From Onstottus_A sp036505875 (lineage in GTDB: Bacteria; Acidobacteriota; Blastocatellia; UBA7656), in contig DASXSR010000119.1 in assembly GCA_036505875.1 (NCBI GenBank), positions 1-41,214 of the forward strand: a stretch of 41,214 nt of DNA, in the 5' to 3' direction. Of the stretch, positions 33,412 to 41,214 are shown in pieces. Both the position numbers and the translations under genes were made by a program. Positions within the stretch are counted from its first letter, which is position 1; each line of letters starts with the position of its first letter. The notes beneath the pieces are model-generated. The model saw only the letters and a list, made by a program, of their open reading frames with translations, was not told the origin of the DNA and searched no databases.

Positions 33412-34185
33412 TTATCTAAGAATCTGAAACTTCAAAAAAGTCTTTCCGACAATTATTTCGTCCCCGTTCTGGAGCACGTGACGCTTGCCGGGCAGCAGCC
33501 TGCGGCCTCGGTTGACGAAAGTGCCGTTAGTCGAGCCAAGGTCCTCAATGAAGTATTGGCTATTGTGATTTACAATACGTGCGTGTCGGCGCGAGACCTT
33601 GGCTTCCATGTCATCTTCGTCCAGATCGACGTCTGGAAATATTCCACTGTCCGCGTCCCAACGTCCTATGTTCGTCTCGACCCCGAGTATCGGAAACTCC
33701 TTTCCCACTCTCCCGCCGCGCTCGATAACCAGTCTCGCCGATACGCGCGAGGACCCGACCGCGCCGCCCGATCCATAATTCGAATCCAGATCGCCTGTCG
33801 TCGGCGATGAAGATAACGCGTATGTTTGAGGCGGCGCGCTGGCTGGACGTTTGACGCGCCGCTCGTCCGGTTTGAACGCCACCGAACGTTCGTTCGTTTC
33901 TCGGCGCGACGCTTTCGAGTTGCCTGCAGACTGCTTCCGCTCGCGAGCGGGCACCGCGGGCTTCGGTATGCTGGTCGAGGTCGTGAACGATGGCGGCGCC
34001 GGCAATGGTCCATCCATGGTGTTAGAGCCAACGGACTCGCTGTCGACCGCGCTGGGCGGCTGGTATACAGGCACTACGTCGCGTTTGTGGGAGAGTGGCG
34101 GCGCGAGGTCGAGTTGCATGCCGCACTCGTCGCAGTACTCGCTCCCGTCTACGTTGTTAGTCCCACAGTTGTCGCACCTGATCAT
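33412..34185 (-). CDS. Zinc ribbon-FHA protein
   Basis: A 257-residue protein. The N-terminal zinc ribbon has C-D-N-C-G and C-D-E-C-G (about residues 4-25). A long Ser/Pro/Lys-rich linker (about 40-150), probably disordered and a good target for phosphorylation, leads to an FHA domain (about 155-257) with N-I-G-R-W-D, S-R-R-H-A-R-I and G-S-T-N-G-T-F-V-N. No enzyme domain is present, so it should act as a phosphothreonine-reading adaptor, plausibly a substrate or partner of the neighbouring kinase. I start at 34185 (ATG, nine bases after GGAGG) rather than at the GTG at 34206. It is the first gene of the minus-strand signalling group. Confidence 0.87.
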   Translation of the reverse strand: MIRCDNCGTNNVDGSEYCDECGMQLDLAPPLSHKRDVVPVYQPPSAVDSESVGSNTMDGPLPAPPSFTTSTSIPKPAVPARERKQSAGNSKASRRETNERSVAFKPDERRVKRPASAPPQTYALSSSPTTGDLDSNYGSGGAVGSSRVSARLVIERGGRVGKEFPILGVETNIGRWDADSGIFPDVDLDEDDMEAKVSRRHARIVNHNSQYFIEDLGSTNGTFVNRGRRLLPGKRHVLQNGDEIIVGKTFLKFQILR

Positions 34186-34278
34186 GAGGTCGGGCCTCCG
34201 CTGCACGCCGGCCGGCGGCTCTAAACTGCACGGCGATTATACTCTAGAATTATGAGGCGTATCAATAATAGGCTGACT

Positions 34279-34383
34279 GTCCGTGGTCCGTAGTCCGCGG
34301 TCAGTAGTCCGTAGACACTCTTCAACGGCAACCGGCCGGGCTGCTGATTACTGACCACTGACTACTGACTACGGTCTACGGAC
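34279..34383. repeat. Inverted array of degenerate heptamers entering the sat gene
   Basis: Five tandem units (GTCCGTG, GTCCGTA, GTCCGCG, GTCAGTA, GTCCGTA; 34279-34313), a 35-base GC-rich loop, then five inverted units (TACTGAC, CACTGAC, TACTGAC, TACGGTC, TACGGAC; 34349-34383). The right arm overlaps the last seven codons and stop of the ATP sulfurylase gene. The hairpin may end transcription from that gene. Confidence 0.85.
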
Positions 34384-35534
34384 TGTTTCATCGCCTCGAT
34401 CAAAATCGCGGCCACTTCCGGGCGCGAGAACTCGCGCGGTGGCAATTCCCCTCGACCCAGCAACTCGCGCACCTTCGTTCCCGAGAGCGTCAGGTGCTCG
34501 CTCGAGTCGTGAGGACAGCTTTTGTTGGAAGCCATCGAGTCACATCTGCGGCAGTAAAACGAATGATCGAAGAACATCGGCGTCACCGCCAACGCTTCCG
34601 GGTCGAATTCATTGAAAATGTAGTGCGCGTCGTAAGTTCCATAGAAGCTTCCGACTCCCGCGTGATCGCGCCCGACGATGAAATGAGTGCAGCCGTAATT
34701 CTTGCGGATTATCGCATGGAACACCGCCTCGCGCGGGCCGGCGTAGCGCATCGCTGCAGGATTCACCGCAAGCAGCGTCCGAGTTCGAGGGAAATAATGC
34801 TCGAGCATCGCTTCGTAACACTGCATTCGCACTTCAGGAGATATGTCGTCCGATTTAGTCTCCCCAACCAGCGGATGCAGGAGCAATCCGTCAACCATCT
34901 CCAGCGCGCATTTGATGATGTACTCGTGAGCGCGATGAATCGGGTTGCGAGTCTGAAACGCGACTACTCGCTTCCAACCCTTCTTCTTGAACTCTTCGCG
35001 CGTTTGTCTCGGGTCAAGCCGATACGCCGGGAACGACGGATGACGTGGCCGGTTCAACAGGCTTATTGGCCCGCCGAGCAGCCACTCTCCCTGTTCATAC
35101 AGAGCGCGAACACCCGGATGCGAATGGTCAGTTGTCAAATAGACGCGCTCGGCTTCGCGCTGTTTGTCGTAACGAAACTTCTGCTTCAGATGCAGCACGC
35201 CAAGCAAATGATCATCGCTCGCGAACAAGGCGATGTCAGAGCCTTCAGCCAGACTGCTCGCGAGATTTTCCGATGCCGAGAGCGTAACCGGAATCGTCCA
35301 CGGCAGCCCGGACGCGAGGTGCATGTTGCCGCGTACGGCGATGTAATCGTCCTCGCACATGAAACCTTCCAGCGGCGAGAGCGCGCCGTTGGCAATCATC
35401 TCCAGATCCGCTATCTCGCGAGGTCGCAAGTTGATTCGCGGCATCGCCGCCACGCGTTCGAGCAGAGTCTCTCGCTCGACGCCCGTCAGCTCGCGGTCAA
35501 CCAGCCGCTCTCCGTGAGCAGGTATCGTTTCCAT
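34362..35534 (-). CDS. sat: Sulfate adenylyltransferase (ATP sulfurylase)
   Basis: Converts sulfate and ATP to adenosine 5'-phosphosulfate and pyrophosphate, the first step of sulfate activation. The 390-residue homo-oligomeric type is shown by the PUA-like start (M-P-R-I-N-L-R-P-R-E-I-A-D-L-E-M), Q-T-R-N-P-I-H-R-A-H-E (about 190-200; the nucleotide-binding H-x-x-H), G-R-D-H-A-G-V-G near 288-295, and a small Cys cluster (C-R-R-C and K-S-C-P) that may hold zinc as in thermophilic homologues. The kinase-like fused domain of fungal enzymes is absent. No other sulfur genes are near. The final codons (S-V-D-R-S-Q) and stop are written by the heptamer repeat described separately. Confidence 0.96.
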   Translation of the reverse strand: METIPAHGERLVDRELTGVERETLLERVAAMPRINLRPREIADLEMIANGALSPLEGFMCEDDYIAVRGNMHLASGLPWTIPVTLSASENLASSLAEGSDIALFASDDHLLGVLHLKQKFRYDKQREAERVYLTTDHSHPGVRALYEQGEWLLGGPISLLNRPRHPSFPAYRLDPRQTREEFKKKGWKRVVAFQTRNPIHRAHEYIIKCALEMVDGLLLHPLVGETKSDDISPEVRMQCYEAMLEHYFPRTRTLLAVNPAAMRYAGPREAVFHAIIRKNYGCTHFIVGRDHAGVGSFYGTYDAHYIFNEFDPEALAVTPMFFDHSFYCRRCDSMASNKSCPHDSSEHLTLSGTKVRELLGRGELPPREFSRPEVAAILIEAMKQSVDRSQ

Positions 35535-35561
35535 TATTAGTTCCTCGTTAGCGCCGGCATC

Positions 35562-37403
35562 TCATCTTTGGTTCTCTTCGATAATCGTTACCGCTCGATC
35601 GCAACCGGTGATGTTGACTGTTTGCAGCGTGCCGTCAGGCCATTTCACTTCGAGCTTGTCGATCGTCGTCGCCGTTCCCATTCCGAAGTGCAAACGTATA
35701 TCGTTCTGCGAAGCATAGCTCCCGCCGCTTACCACGTCTTGTCGTTGACGAAGCTTGCCGGTCGTGACATACGCTATCGCGCCGATCGCGTCGCGCGGAC
35801 TCTTCTTCGCCGGATCTCCAACTAGTTTCAGCTCGATCCAGTGGCCCGCAGGCTTGCTCACGTTGCGAAGCACGGTCGGCGGCGAGTCGATGTTATTGAT
35901 GACGACGTCCAGCAACCCGTCTCCATCAAGATCGCCAACTGCGAGCCCGCGGGCGGGAATCGCAAGCGCAAGGCCGCTGCCGGGCGCGGCTCCCACTCGT
36001 TCGAATCTGCCTGTTCCCAGATTGCGAAACAGCAACAGTTGCTCGTCGTAACTAGTGCCCCATTTATACTTATCGACGACCGGATAAACGTGTCCGTTGG
36101 CGACAATGATGTCTTTCCAACCGTCGTTGTCGTAATCCATGAACGCCGTGCCCCAGCCCAGAAAAGGTAACGTCACTTCGCCTTGGCCTGCTTGAAAGGA
36201 CACGTCGCTGAAGTTGGTCTCGCCGTCGTTGTGCAGCAGCGTGTTTGAATCGTCCGAGAAATTTGTGATGTAAAAATCAACGCGGCCATCGTTGTCGTAA
36301 TCGCCGATTGCGATTCCCATTCCCGCCTGCTCACGGCCGTTTTCATTCAGCGCGACCCCGGACGGATACCCGACTTCTTCAAACGCGGCGTTGCCCTTGT
36401 TGATGTAGAGCAGCTTCGGCGTCGAGTCGTTGACGACAATCAAATCGAGCAGGTCATCTTCATTGACGTGAACGAAGGCAGACGAGAAGCCATAAAAACC
36501 TTGCGGGTCGTTGGTGCCTGTCTTGACGCTTACATCTTCAAACATGCCGTCGGGTTTCTGGTGATATAGCGTGTCGCTTTCGCCTTTGAGTCCGCGCGGT
36601 CCGCACATCACCGGCACGCCACGAAACTGGCAGAAGTTTTGGGCGAGGCTGCCGGGCTTGCCTGCTTCCGAAGGGTTGGGCGGCGGATTGTTGATGTCAA
36701 ACTGGAGATAGCCTGGAACGAAAATGTCCAAGCGTCCGTCGCCGTCATAATCGCCGAAGCTGGCGCCGGTGCTCCAACCTCTGCGCGCGCAGCCGAGCTT
36801 TTCGGCAACGTCGGTGAACGTGCCGTTGCCGTTGTTGTGATACAGCCGCGACACGCCGTAGTTGCTGACGTAGATGTCCGGCCGTCCGTCGTTATCATAA
36901 TCGCCAACCGCGACGCCCATTCCCCAACGCTCGTTCGCGACGCCGGCTTTGTCGGTCACATCCTCAAATTTCCAGTTGCCGAGGTTGTGATAAAGCGCCG
37001 CGCGCGGCGGCTTCTCTTTTCCGCGCATAGCGTCGAGCGTCGAGCCGTTGAGAATGTAAATATCCGGCCGTCCGTCGCCGTCGTAATCGAAGATCGCGAC
37101 GCCGCCAGACGCCACTTCGAGAATGTAATTCTTTTCCGGCGCACCCGAGCGATGGCGGAAACCTGCGAGCGCAGTTCGAGCGGTTACGTCTTCGAAGATC
37201 ACCGGAGCTTTTGGATCGGTGATGCCTACCGTACGACGCGACGTGTACGCGCGAGCAACTCCGGTGGAGACTCCCATCCCTTCCTTCTGTTCCGCCGGCT
37301 TTTGCGTCTGGGCAAAGAAGCGCTCACGTTGAGGCAACGTTGCAGTCATCAGAATCAGCGCAAGAATAATGAATTGCGTTCTGAATGATTTCGGTTTGAG
37401 CAT
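35562..37403 (-). CDS. Exported FG-GAP/VCBS and ASPIC/UnbV domain protein (CRTAC1-like)
   Basis: An exported beta-propeller protein. I start at ATG 37403, which opens directly into a signal peptide (M-L-K-P-K-S-F-R then I-I-L-A-L-I-L-M); the frame also reaches a TTG at 37451. At least seven FG-GAP repeats carry calcium-type D-x-D-x-D-G loops (for example D-Y-D-N-D-G-R-P-D-I-Y, D-Y-D-G-D-G-R-L-D and D-L-D-G-D-G-L-L-D). The C-terminal 100 residues form the ASPIC/UnbV domain (R-D-A-I-G-A, H-F-G-M-G, V-K-W-P-D-G). Function is unknown; the family is very common in Acidobacteriota and Planctomycetota and is thought to bind ligands outside the cell. It is 27 bases downstream of nothing cotranscribed that I can identify; sat follows on the same strand upstream of 35534. 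Confidence 0.9.
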   Translation of the reverse strand: MLKPKSFRTQFIILALILMTATLPQRERFFAQTQKPAEQKEGMGVSTGVARAYTSRRTVGITDPKAPVIFEDVTARTALAGFRHRSGAPEKNYILEVASGGVAIFDYDGDGRPDIYILNGSTLDAMRGKEKPPRAALYHNLGNWKFEDVTDKAGVANERWGMGVAVGDYDNDGRPDIYVSNYGVSRLYHNNGNGTFTDVAEKLGCARRGWSTGASFGDYDGDGRLDIFVPGYLQFDINNPPPNPSEAGKPGSLAQNFCQFRGVPVMCGPRGLKGESDTLYHQKPDGMFEDVSVKTGTNDPQGFYGFSSAFVHVNEDDLLDLIVVNDSTPKLLYINKGNAAFEEVGYPSGVALNENGREQAGMGIAIGDYDNDGRVDFYITNFSDDSNTLLHNDGETNFSDVSFQAGQGEVTLPFLGWGTAFMDYDNDGWKDIIVANGHVYPVVDKYKWGTSYDEQLLLFRNLGTGRFERVGAAPGSGLALAIPARGLAVGDLDGDGLLDVVINNIDSPPTVLRNVSKPAGHWIELKLVGDPAKKSPRDAIGAIAYVTTGKLRQRQDVVSGGSYASQNDIRLHFGMGTATTIDKLEVKWPDGTLQTVNITGCDRAVTIIEENQR

Positions 37404-37561
37404 CAGACTTGTCCGTCGCAGGATTCCTCTTCGATCAAGGGCTAGCTGCAAGCTAACAACCGACTTGTGATGGTGTCAAACGATCCAGTCTTGCGGGTTA
37501 GCGACGATTGGTATATTAAAGAGACCTATCGTGACGGCGCTTTCAGCGTCGCCAGAGCGAG

Positions 37562-39226
37562 ATGACGACTATGGCATTTCCAGAAGTAATCAGACAACCG
37601 AAAGTCTATGATGTAATAATCATCGGATCAGGCGCGGCGGGCGGGATGGCTGCGTGGAACCTCACTCGGCAAGGCGTAAATGTGCTCGTGCTCGACGCCG
37701 GTCAGCGCTTCGACCGCAACAGTTTTTGGACTCATGTGATGCCATATGAATGGCGCGAGCGGGTCCGCAACGGCGAGCTTCCGCCAGAATTCTTCCTGAG
37801 CACAAACGAGCAACCCTACTTCACGCCGGAGGGTCAACCATTCGAACTGACTCGCGTTTGGGGAGTGGGCGGGAAGACCAACGTTTGGGGACGAGTCAGT
37901 CTCAGGTATTCCGACGTCGATTTCAAAGCGGCGGAGCGTGACGGCTGGGAGATTCCATGGCCGATCACTTACAAGGACATCGCACCGTACTACGACAAGG
38001 TCGACCAGCTCATCGGCGTTTGCGGCGGAGATGACAATTCTGACGTCTTGCCTGGAAGCAAGTATCACATGCCTCCCGCCAATCCTCGATGCGGCGAGAT
38101 GTTGCTCAAGAAAGCGTCGGCTCGTCTGGGCATTCCGGTTGTGAGCGGGCGCCGGGCGGTGCTCACTCGCAATCACAATGGTTTCCCAAAGTGCCACTTT
38201 TGCGGCAACTGCGGCAGAGGTTGCGACACGTCCAGCTTTTTCAATGCGAGCGATTACTTGATTACGCCAGCGCTCAAGAGCGGGCGTCTCGAACTACGAA
38301 GCAATGCAGTCGCCGCGCGGATACAGGTCGATGATCGCGGGCTGGCCAGTGGCGTGCAGTATTTCGACCGCCATTTGAAGCAAGAGTACCAGGTGCGCGC
38401 GCGAGTAGTGGTGCTCGGCGCATCGTGCATCGACTCGACGCGTATACTCCTCAACTCGAAGTCCGAGAAATACCCGAATGGCATCGGCAACGGTTCCGAT
38501 GTGATCGGCAAGTATCTGTGCGAGCAGGTTCGCAGCGAGGCGAGAGCTTTCCTCCCCGAGTTATTCGGCAGAGAAACAACCAACGATGACGGGATCGGAG
38601 GAGAGCACGTCTACATGCCACGCTTCAATCATCGCGGCCGAAAGCGCGAGTACCTCAGAGGATTCGGGATGCAGTTTTGGGGCATCGGGTGCCAGCAAGG
38701 CGTGAGCGGTTATGCCCATCGCATGCCCGGTTTTGGGTCTGACTTAAAGAAGGAGATCAAGCGGCGCTATCCCGCCTGGATCGAGGTTCATCCTTTTGGC
38801 GAAGTGTTGCCGCGTCGGAGCAATTACGTGACGGTTGAAGGCACGCCCAACGACGCGTACGGAGTGCCGCTTCCGAAGATCGTCTACTCGACGGGTGAGA
38901 ACGAGCGGCTGATGGTAAATGAAATGTATGACACGATCGAGATGCTCCTGCATGAAGCAAAGGCCGAAGTTTTTGAGCTTAACCGCGCGTACGCTGGCCG
39001 CAACGGTTCCGCGATTCACGAGCATGGCACTTGCAGAATGGGGGACGATCCGAAGAAATCGGCTTTGAACAAGTTTAATCAGATGCACGCCGTCAAAAAC
39101 CTCTTCGTGGTTGATGGCAGCGCTTTTCCGACGGCAACGGAAAAGAACCCGACGCTCACGATACTGGCGATGTCGTGGCGCGCGACAGATTTTCTCGCGG
39201 ATCAACTGAAGAAAGGCAACTTGTGA
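37562..39226 (+). CDS. GMC-family FAD oxidoreductase with a four-Cys motif
   Basis: A 554-residue flavoprotein oxidising an alcohol or sugar. The FAD-binding GSGAAG is at residues 22-27, and the substrate-site region G-T-C-R-M-G plus the N-P-T-L-T-I-L-A stretch form the C-terminal signature. Residues C211, C214, C217 and C221 (CHFCGNCGRGC) match the place where the FAD glucose dehydrogenase alpha subunit carries an iron-sulfur cluster; a cluster here is inference. There is no signal peptide; related enzymes can be carried out by a Tat-exported partner, and none of the gluconate-2-dehydrogenase gamma type is visible. An ATG three codons on is an equally good start. The next gene begins three bases after the stop, so the two are coupled. 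Confidence 0.92.
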   Translation: MTTMAFPEVIRQPKVYDVIIIGSGAAGGMAAWNLTRQGVNVLVLDAGQRFDRNSFWTHVMPYEWRERVRNGELPPEFFLSTNEQPYFTPEGQPFELTRVWGVGGKTNVWGRVSLRYSDVDFKAAERDGWEIPWPITYKDIAPYYDKVDQLIGVCGGDDNSDVLPGSKYHMPPANPRCGEMLLKKASARLGIPVVSGRRAVLTRNHNGFPKCHFCGNCGRGCDTSSFFNASDYLITPALKSGRLELRSNAVAARIQVDDRGLASGVQYFDRHLKQEYQVRARVVVLGASCIDSTRILLNSKSEKYPNGIGNGSDVIGKYLCEQVRSEARAFLPELFGRETTNDDGIGGEHVYMPRFNHRGRKREYLRGFGMQFWGIGCQQGVSGYAHRMPGFGSDLKKEIKRRYPAWIEVHPFGEVLPRRSNYVTVEGTPNDAYGVPLPKIVYSTGENERLMVNEMYDTIEMLLHEAKAEVFELNRAYAGRNGSAIHEHGTCRMGDDPKKSALNKFNQMHAVKNLFVVDGSAFPTATEKNPTLTILAMSWRATDFLADQLKKGNL

Positions 39227-39229
39227 ATC

Positions 39230-40102
39230 ATGTCAAAGATAAGCAGGCGAAACGCAATCATCAACATGAGCACAGGAGCCGCAGGAGCACTGTTGCTGCC
39301 CAGGATCATTAGCGCTTCCGGCACCGAGAAGATTGTAAAGAAAGGCCGCCTCAAACAGTCGGTTTCGTACTGGTGCTATCAGAAGTATTTCAAGTTGCCG
39401 GAGTTCGCGCGCATCGTAGCCGACATGGGACTCACAGCCATTGATCTGCTTCAACCAGACGGATGGGAGACTGTTCGACAGTATGGGCTGGTCTGTTCGA
39501 TGGGTTACGCAGAAGCGGCCAAGATTCCTGACGGCTTAAACAACAGGGCTAATCACGACGCGATCGTCAAAGGTCTGGAAAAGGCGATTCCATTGGCTGA
39601 GAAAAGCAGCGTGCCCAACGTAATAGCTTTCTTCGGCAACCGTCGCGGAATGAGCGACGCCGAGGCGTTCGACAATTGCGTCGCAGGACTCAACCGCGTT
39701 AAAAAGGTTGCCGAGGACCATTCTGTTACAATCTGCGTTGAACTGCTGAACAGCAAAGTCGATCATAAAGACTATCAAGGTGACCGATCGACTTTCGGCG
39801 TGCAAGTCATGAAGGCAGTCGGCTCGCCTCGAGTGAAATTACTTTTTGACATCTACCACATGCAGATCATGGAAGGCGACATTATTCGGACCATTCGAGA
39901 GAATCACGATTACATCGGGCACTACCATACCGGCGGGGTGCCGGGACGTCACGAGCTCGACGAAACGCAAGAGCTGAACTGGGCGGCAGTTTGTCGAGCC
40001 ATTGCCGACACCGGCTTCAAAGGTTATGTCGCGCACGAGTTCGTGCCGACGCGCGACCCGCTGAAATCTCTGAGCGAAGCGGTATCGATGTGCGATGTTT
40101 AG
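39230..40102 (+). CDS. Sugar phosphate isomerase/epimerase-like TIM barrel, Tat-exported
   Basis: A Xyl-isomerase-like TIM barrel related to hydroxypyruvate isomerase. The N-terminus S-R-R-N-A-I-I-N with a hydrophobic stretch (residues 6-30) fits a Tat signal. Metal and catalytic residues expected for the family are present: E171 in C-V-E-L-L-N-S-K, D207 in L-L-F-D-I-Y-H, H233 in G-H-Y-H-T and E270 in V-A-H-E-F. It isomerises or epimerises a small sugar or keto-acid whose identity is unknown. The gene follows the GMC oxidoreductase by three bases. In many bacteria these two families act together on oxidised (keto) sugars and glycosides, which fits this pairing. Confidence 0.87.
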   Translation: MSKISRRNAIINMSTGAAGALLLPRIISASGTEKIVKKGRLKQSVSYWCYQKYFKLPEFARIVADMGLTAIDLLQPDGWETVRQYGLVCSMGYAEAAKIPDGLNNRANHDAIVKGLEKAIPLAEKSSVPNVIAFFGNRRGMSDAEAFDNCVAGLNRVKKVAEDHSVTICVELLNSKVDHKDYQGDRSTFGVQVMKAVGSPRVKLLFDIYHMQIMEGDIIRTIRENHDYIGHYHTGGVPGRHELDETQELNWAAVCRAIADTGFKGYVAHEFVPTRDPLKSLSEAVSMCDV

Positions 40103-40141
40103 AATCAGTACCGCAAGCAGTCGCGCGCGTGGAAGCGAACC

Positions 40142-40834
40142 ATGAAGCTGAAAAGAATCATCGCTACCTTTTGTCTTGCGCTCACGTGGTTCATCGGCGC
40201 GGCTGCTATTACAGTTGTGCAAGAGACCGACAAGCTTGTGTACGCCGACTTCGAAACATCGAAAGATGGGCGGCCTATCAGTAATGGCGGGGGCTTGGTA
40301 CAGTTGACCTCATACCAGGAGAGCCCAACCTTGGTGAGCCGTTACAAAGGCATGGAAGGTTCAAATCCGCCGGCGCCCGAACTGGTCCGCTTAAGCAAGG
40401 ATAGTCCCAACAAAGCGATTGCTTTCGAGTATGAGCTGCTGGCGCCTAATCAATATGCAGGCGTCGGGGTCGAGATTCACGCGCTTGCAGACAAAGACGG
40501 GAGGCCCGTCTCTATCGATGCGAGCCAATACAAGTATCTTAGCTTGCAACTATACGTGACCGGCGTGCAGTCAATAAGAGTGGAGTTCGGCACCCGAGGG
40601 CAGGGCGTCCCAAAATCAAACGCGAATCCCCAAATGATTTTCAAGATTAAGCCAGGCCTCAACACGTACCAGGTACCGCTCAAGAATCTCTCCCAACCAT
40701 CGTGGGCTGATGTGAAGCTCTCCCCCAAGGACGTGTTGAAAAAGCTGACTTCGGTGAGCGTGGTAGCCTTCTGCGACCAATGTACGCTGACTAAGGGCAC
40801 TGTTGTTGTAGACAATCTCGTCTTTCAGAATTGA
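40142..40834 (+). CDS. Secreted beta-sandwich protein, possible carbohydrate-binding
   Basis: A 230-residue exported protein: a signal peptide (about 1-24, L-K-R-I-I-A-T-F-C-L-A-L-T-W-F) is followed by a beta-rich domain. The opening V-Y-A-D-F-E-T, the middle Y-K-Y-L-S-L-Q-L-Y-V-T-G and the ending T-V-V-V-D-N-L-V-F are typical of CIA30-like and carbohydrate-binding sandwich folds (jelly rolls). A specific family cannot be named. A GGAAGCG tract precedes the ATG. The gene is 39 bases downstream of the isomerase gene and probably in the same transcript, which supports a link to sugar uptake or polysaccharide binding. Confidence 0.68.
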   Translation: MKLKRIIATFCLALTWFIGAAAITVVQETDKLVYADFETSKDGRPISNGGGLVQLTSYQESPTLVSRYKGMEGSNPPAPELVRLSKDSPNKAIAFEYELLAPNQYAGVGVEIHALADKDGRPVSIDASQYKYLSLQLYVTGVQSIRVEFGTRGQGVPKSNANPQMIFKIKPGLNTYQVPLKNLSQPSWADVKLSPKDVLKKLTSVSVVAFCDQCTLTKGTVVVDNLVFQN

Positions 40835-40876
40835 GCCCGCAATGCGCGGAGTCTGAGCGTCCTGGAGTATGGGTCT

Positions 40877-41214
40877 GTGTTACGCTGGATGTCGCTTAGG
40901 GTTTTGACTGGGCTGATTCTGCTTGGCTGTTTGTGCGAGAGCGCTCACGCTCAGTCAGACCAGATCATTTACAGTGATTCGCTTGGCCCAGGATGGCAAG
41001 ACTGGTCGTGGTGCGCGCGCGATCTGAACTCGACTGACTTCGCGCACAGCGGCGCGCGCAGCGCGAAAGTCACCTACACTGCGCCCTATCAGGGCTTTTA
41101 TCTGCGGCACAGCACCTACGACAATTCGATCTACACGACACTTGTGTTCTGGATACACGGCGGCGCAGCAAACGGCCGCGGCATCAACGTCGCGGCGATA
41201 GTCAACGGCGGATC
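40877..41214 (+). CDS. Secreted protein, 3' end beyond window
   Basis: Partial frame of at least 112 codons. A GTG start (40877) follows a GGAG site and leads into a signal peptide (L-R-V-L-T-G-L-I-L-L-G-C-L-C ending A-H-A before Q). The mature part begins I-I-Y-S-D-S-L-G-P-G-W-Q-D-W-S-W and continues with S-G-A-R-S-A-K-V-T and L-R-H-S-T-Y-D-N-S, a beta-rich, Trp-containing pattern reminiscent of carbohydrate-binding domains or expansin-like and glycoside-hydrolase-associated proteins. The catalytic part, if any, lies outside the window. An ATG four codons later is an alternative start. Same strand and spacing suggest it belongs to the preceding sugar-related operon. Confidence 0.65.
   Translation, partial: MLRWMSLRVLTGLILLGCLCESAHAQSDQIIYSDSLGPGWQDWSWCARDLNSTDFAHSGARSAKVTYTAPYQGFYLRHSTYDNSIYTTLVFWIHGGAANGRGINVAAIVNGG

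Noticed and set aside
34279..34383. CRISPR-like array
   Set aside because: The units are seven bases, directly abutting and degenerate, with an inverted half. There are no spacers and no cas genes in the window.
34494..35540. Plus-strand open frame of 348 codons opposite sat
   Set aside because: Antisense shadow; the minus-strand product is an unmistakable ATP sulfurylase.

Overview
The window looks like a chromosomal contig from an Acidobacteriota bacterium, probably of the Blastocatellia (subdivision 4) type. This is inferred from content, not from a marker gene: zinc-ribbon/FHA/Ser-Thr kinase proteins, a kinase with TolB-like and TPR regions, CRTAC1-type FG-GAP proteins, cytochrome c-copper monooxygenase fusions, a GMC oxidoreductase paired with a TIM-barrel isomerase, a DPP-IV-like S9 peptidase, and moderately high GC with frequent GTG/TTG starts.

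Region 1 (1-9003) is accessory. It holds small unknown genes, a CarD-like regulator, a fatty-acid desaturase, a cupin, a Crp/Fnr-type regulator, Hsp20, small zinc-ribbon and ribbon-helix-helix proteins. It is bracketed by two copies of a doubled 12-bp repeat (24-47 and 8820-8843) and ends at a 3' fragment of a tRNA-Lys gene (8960-9003), which suggests the remains of an integrative element. Inside it lies the most striking signal of the window: six copies of a palindromic operator (consensus GTCYAATATTGRAC, 1758-5719). Each sits with its centre about 34.5-36.5 nt from the downstream edge of a TANNNT -10 hexamer, as expected for a class II Crp/Fnr-activated promoter. The Crp-like gene in the middle is the obvious candidate regulator, and one site is in its own promoter.

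Region 2 (9169-19125) has an exported S9 peptidase, a scarred stretch with a decayed kinase gene and a frameshifted DUF2283 gene, an AT-richer FkbM methyltransferase, a 1020-residue DUF4062-STAND-TPR protein (a candidate sensor/defence NTPase), and a kinase-TolB-TPR protein.

Region 3 (19521-24039) is a three-gene tandem array of exported proteins that join an N-terminal CXXCH cytochrome c segment to a PHM/DBM-like dicopper monooxygenase domain with all expected copper ligands visible. A consensus sigma-70 promoter precedes the array.

Region 4 (24364-35534) has mfd, a double GNAT acetyltransferase convergent with it, and then a minus-strand signalling cluster: FHA-GAF-PP2C phosphatase, zinc-ribbon RDD membrane protein, zinc-ribbon/kinase/zinc-ribbon/FHA protein and zinc-ribbon/FHA protein, followed upstream by ATP sulfurylase. 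The junctions of this cluster carry inverted arrays of degenerate heptanucleotide repeats and REP-like hairpins.

Region 5 (35562-41214) holds an exported FG-GAP/ASPIC protein and, divergently, an apparent operon for sugar metabolism: GMC oxidoreductase with a four-Cys motif, an exported Xyl isomerase-like TIM barrel, and two secreted beta-rich proteins, the last cut by the window edge.
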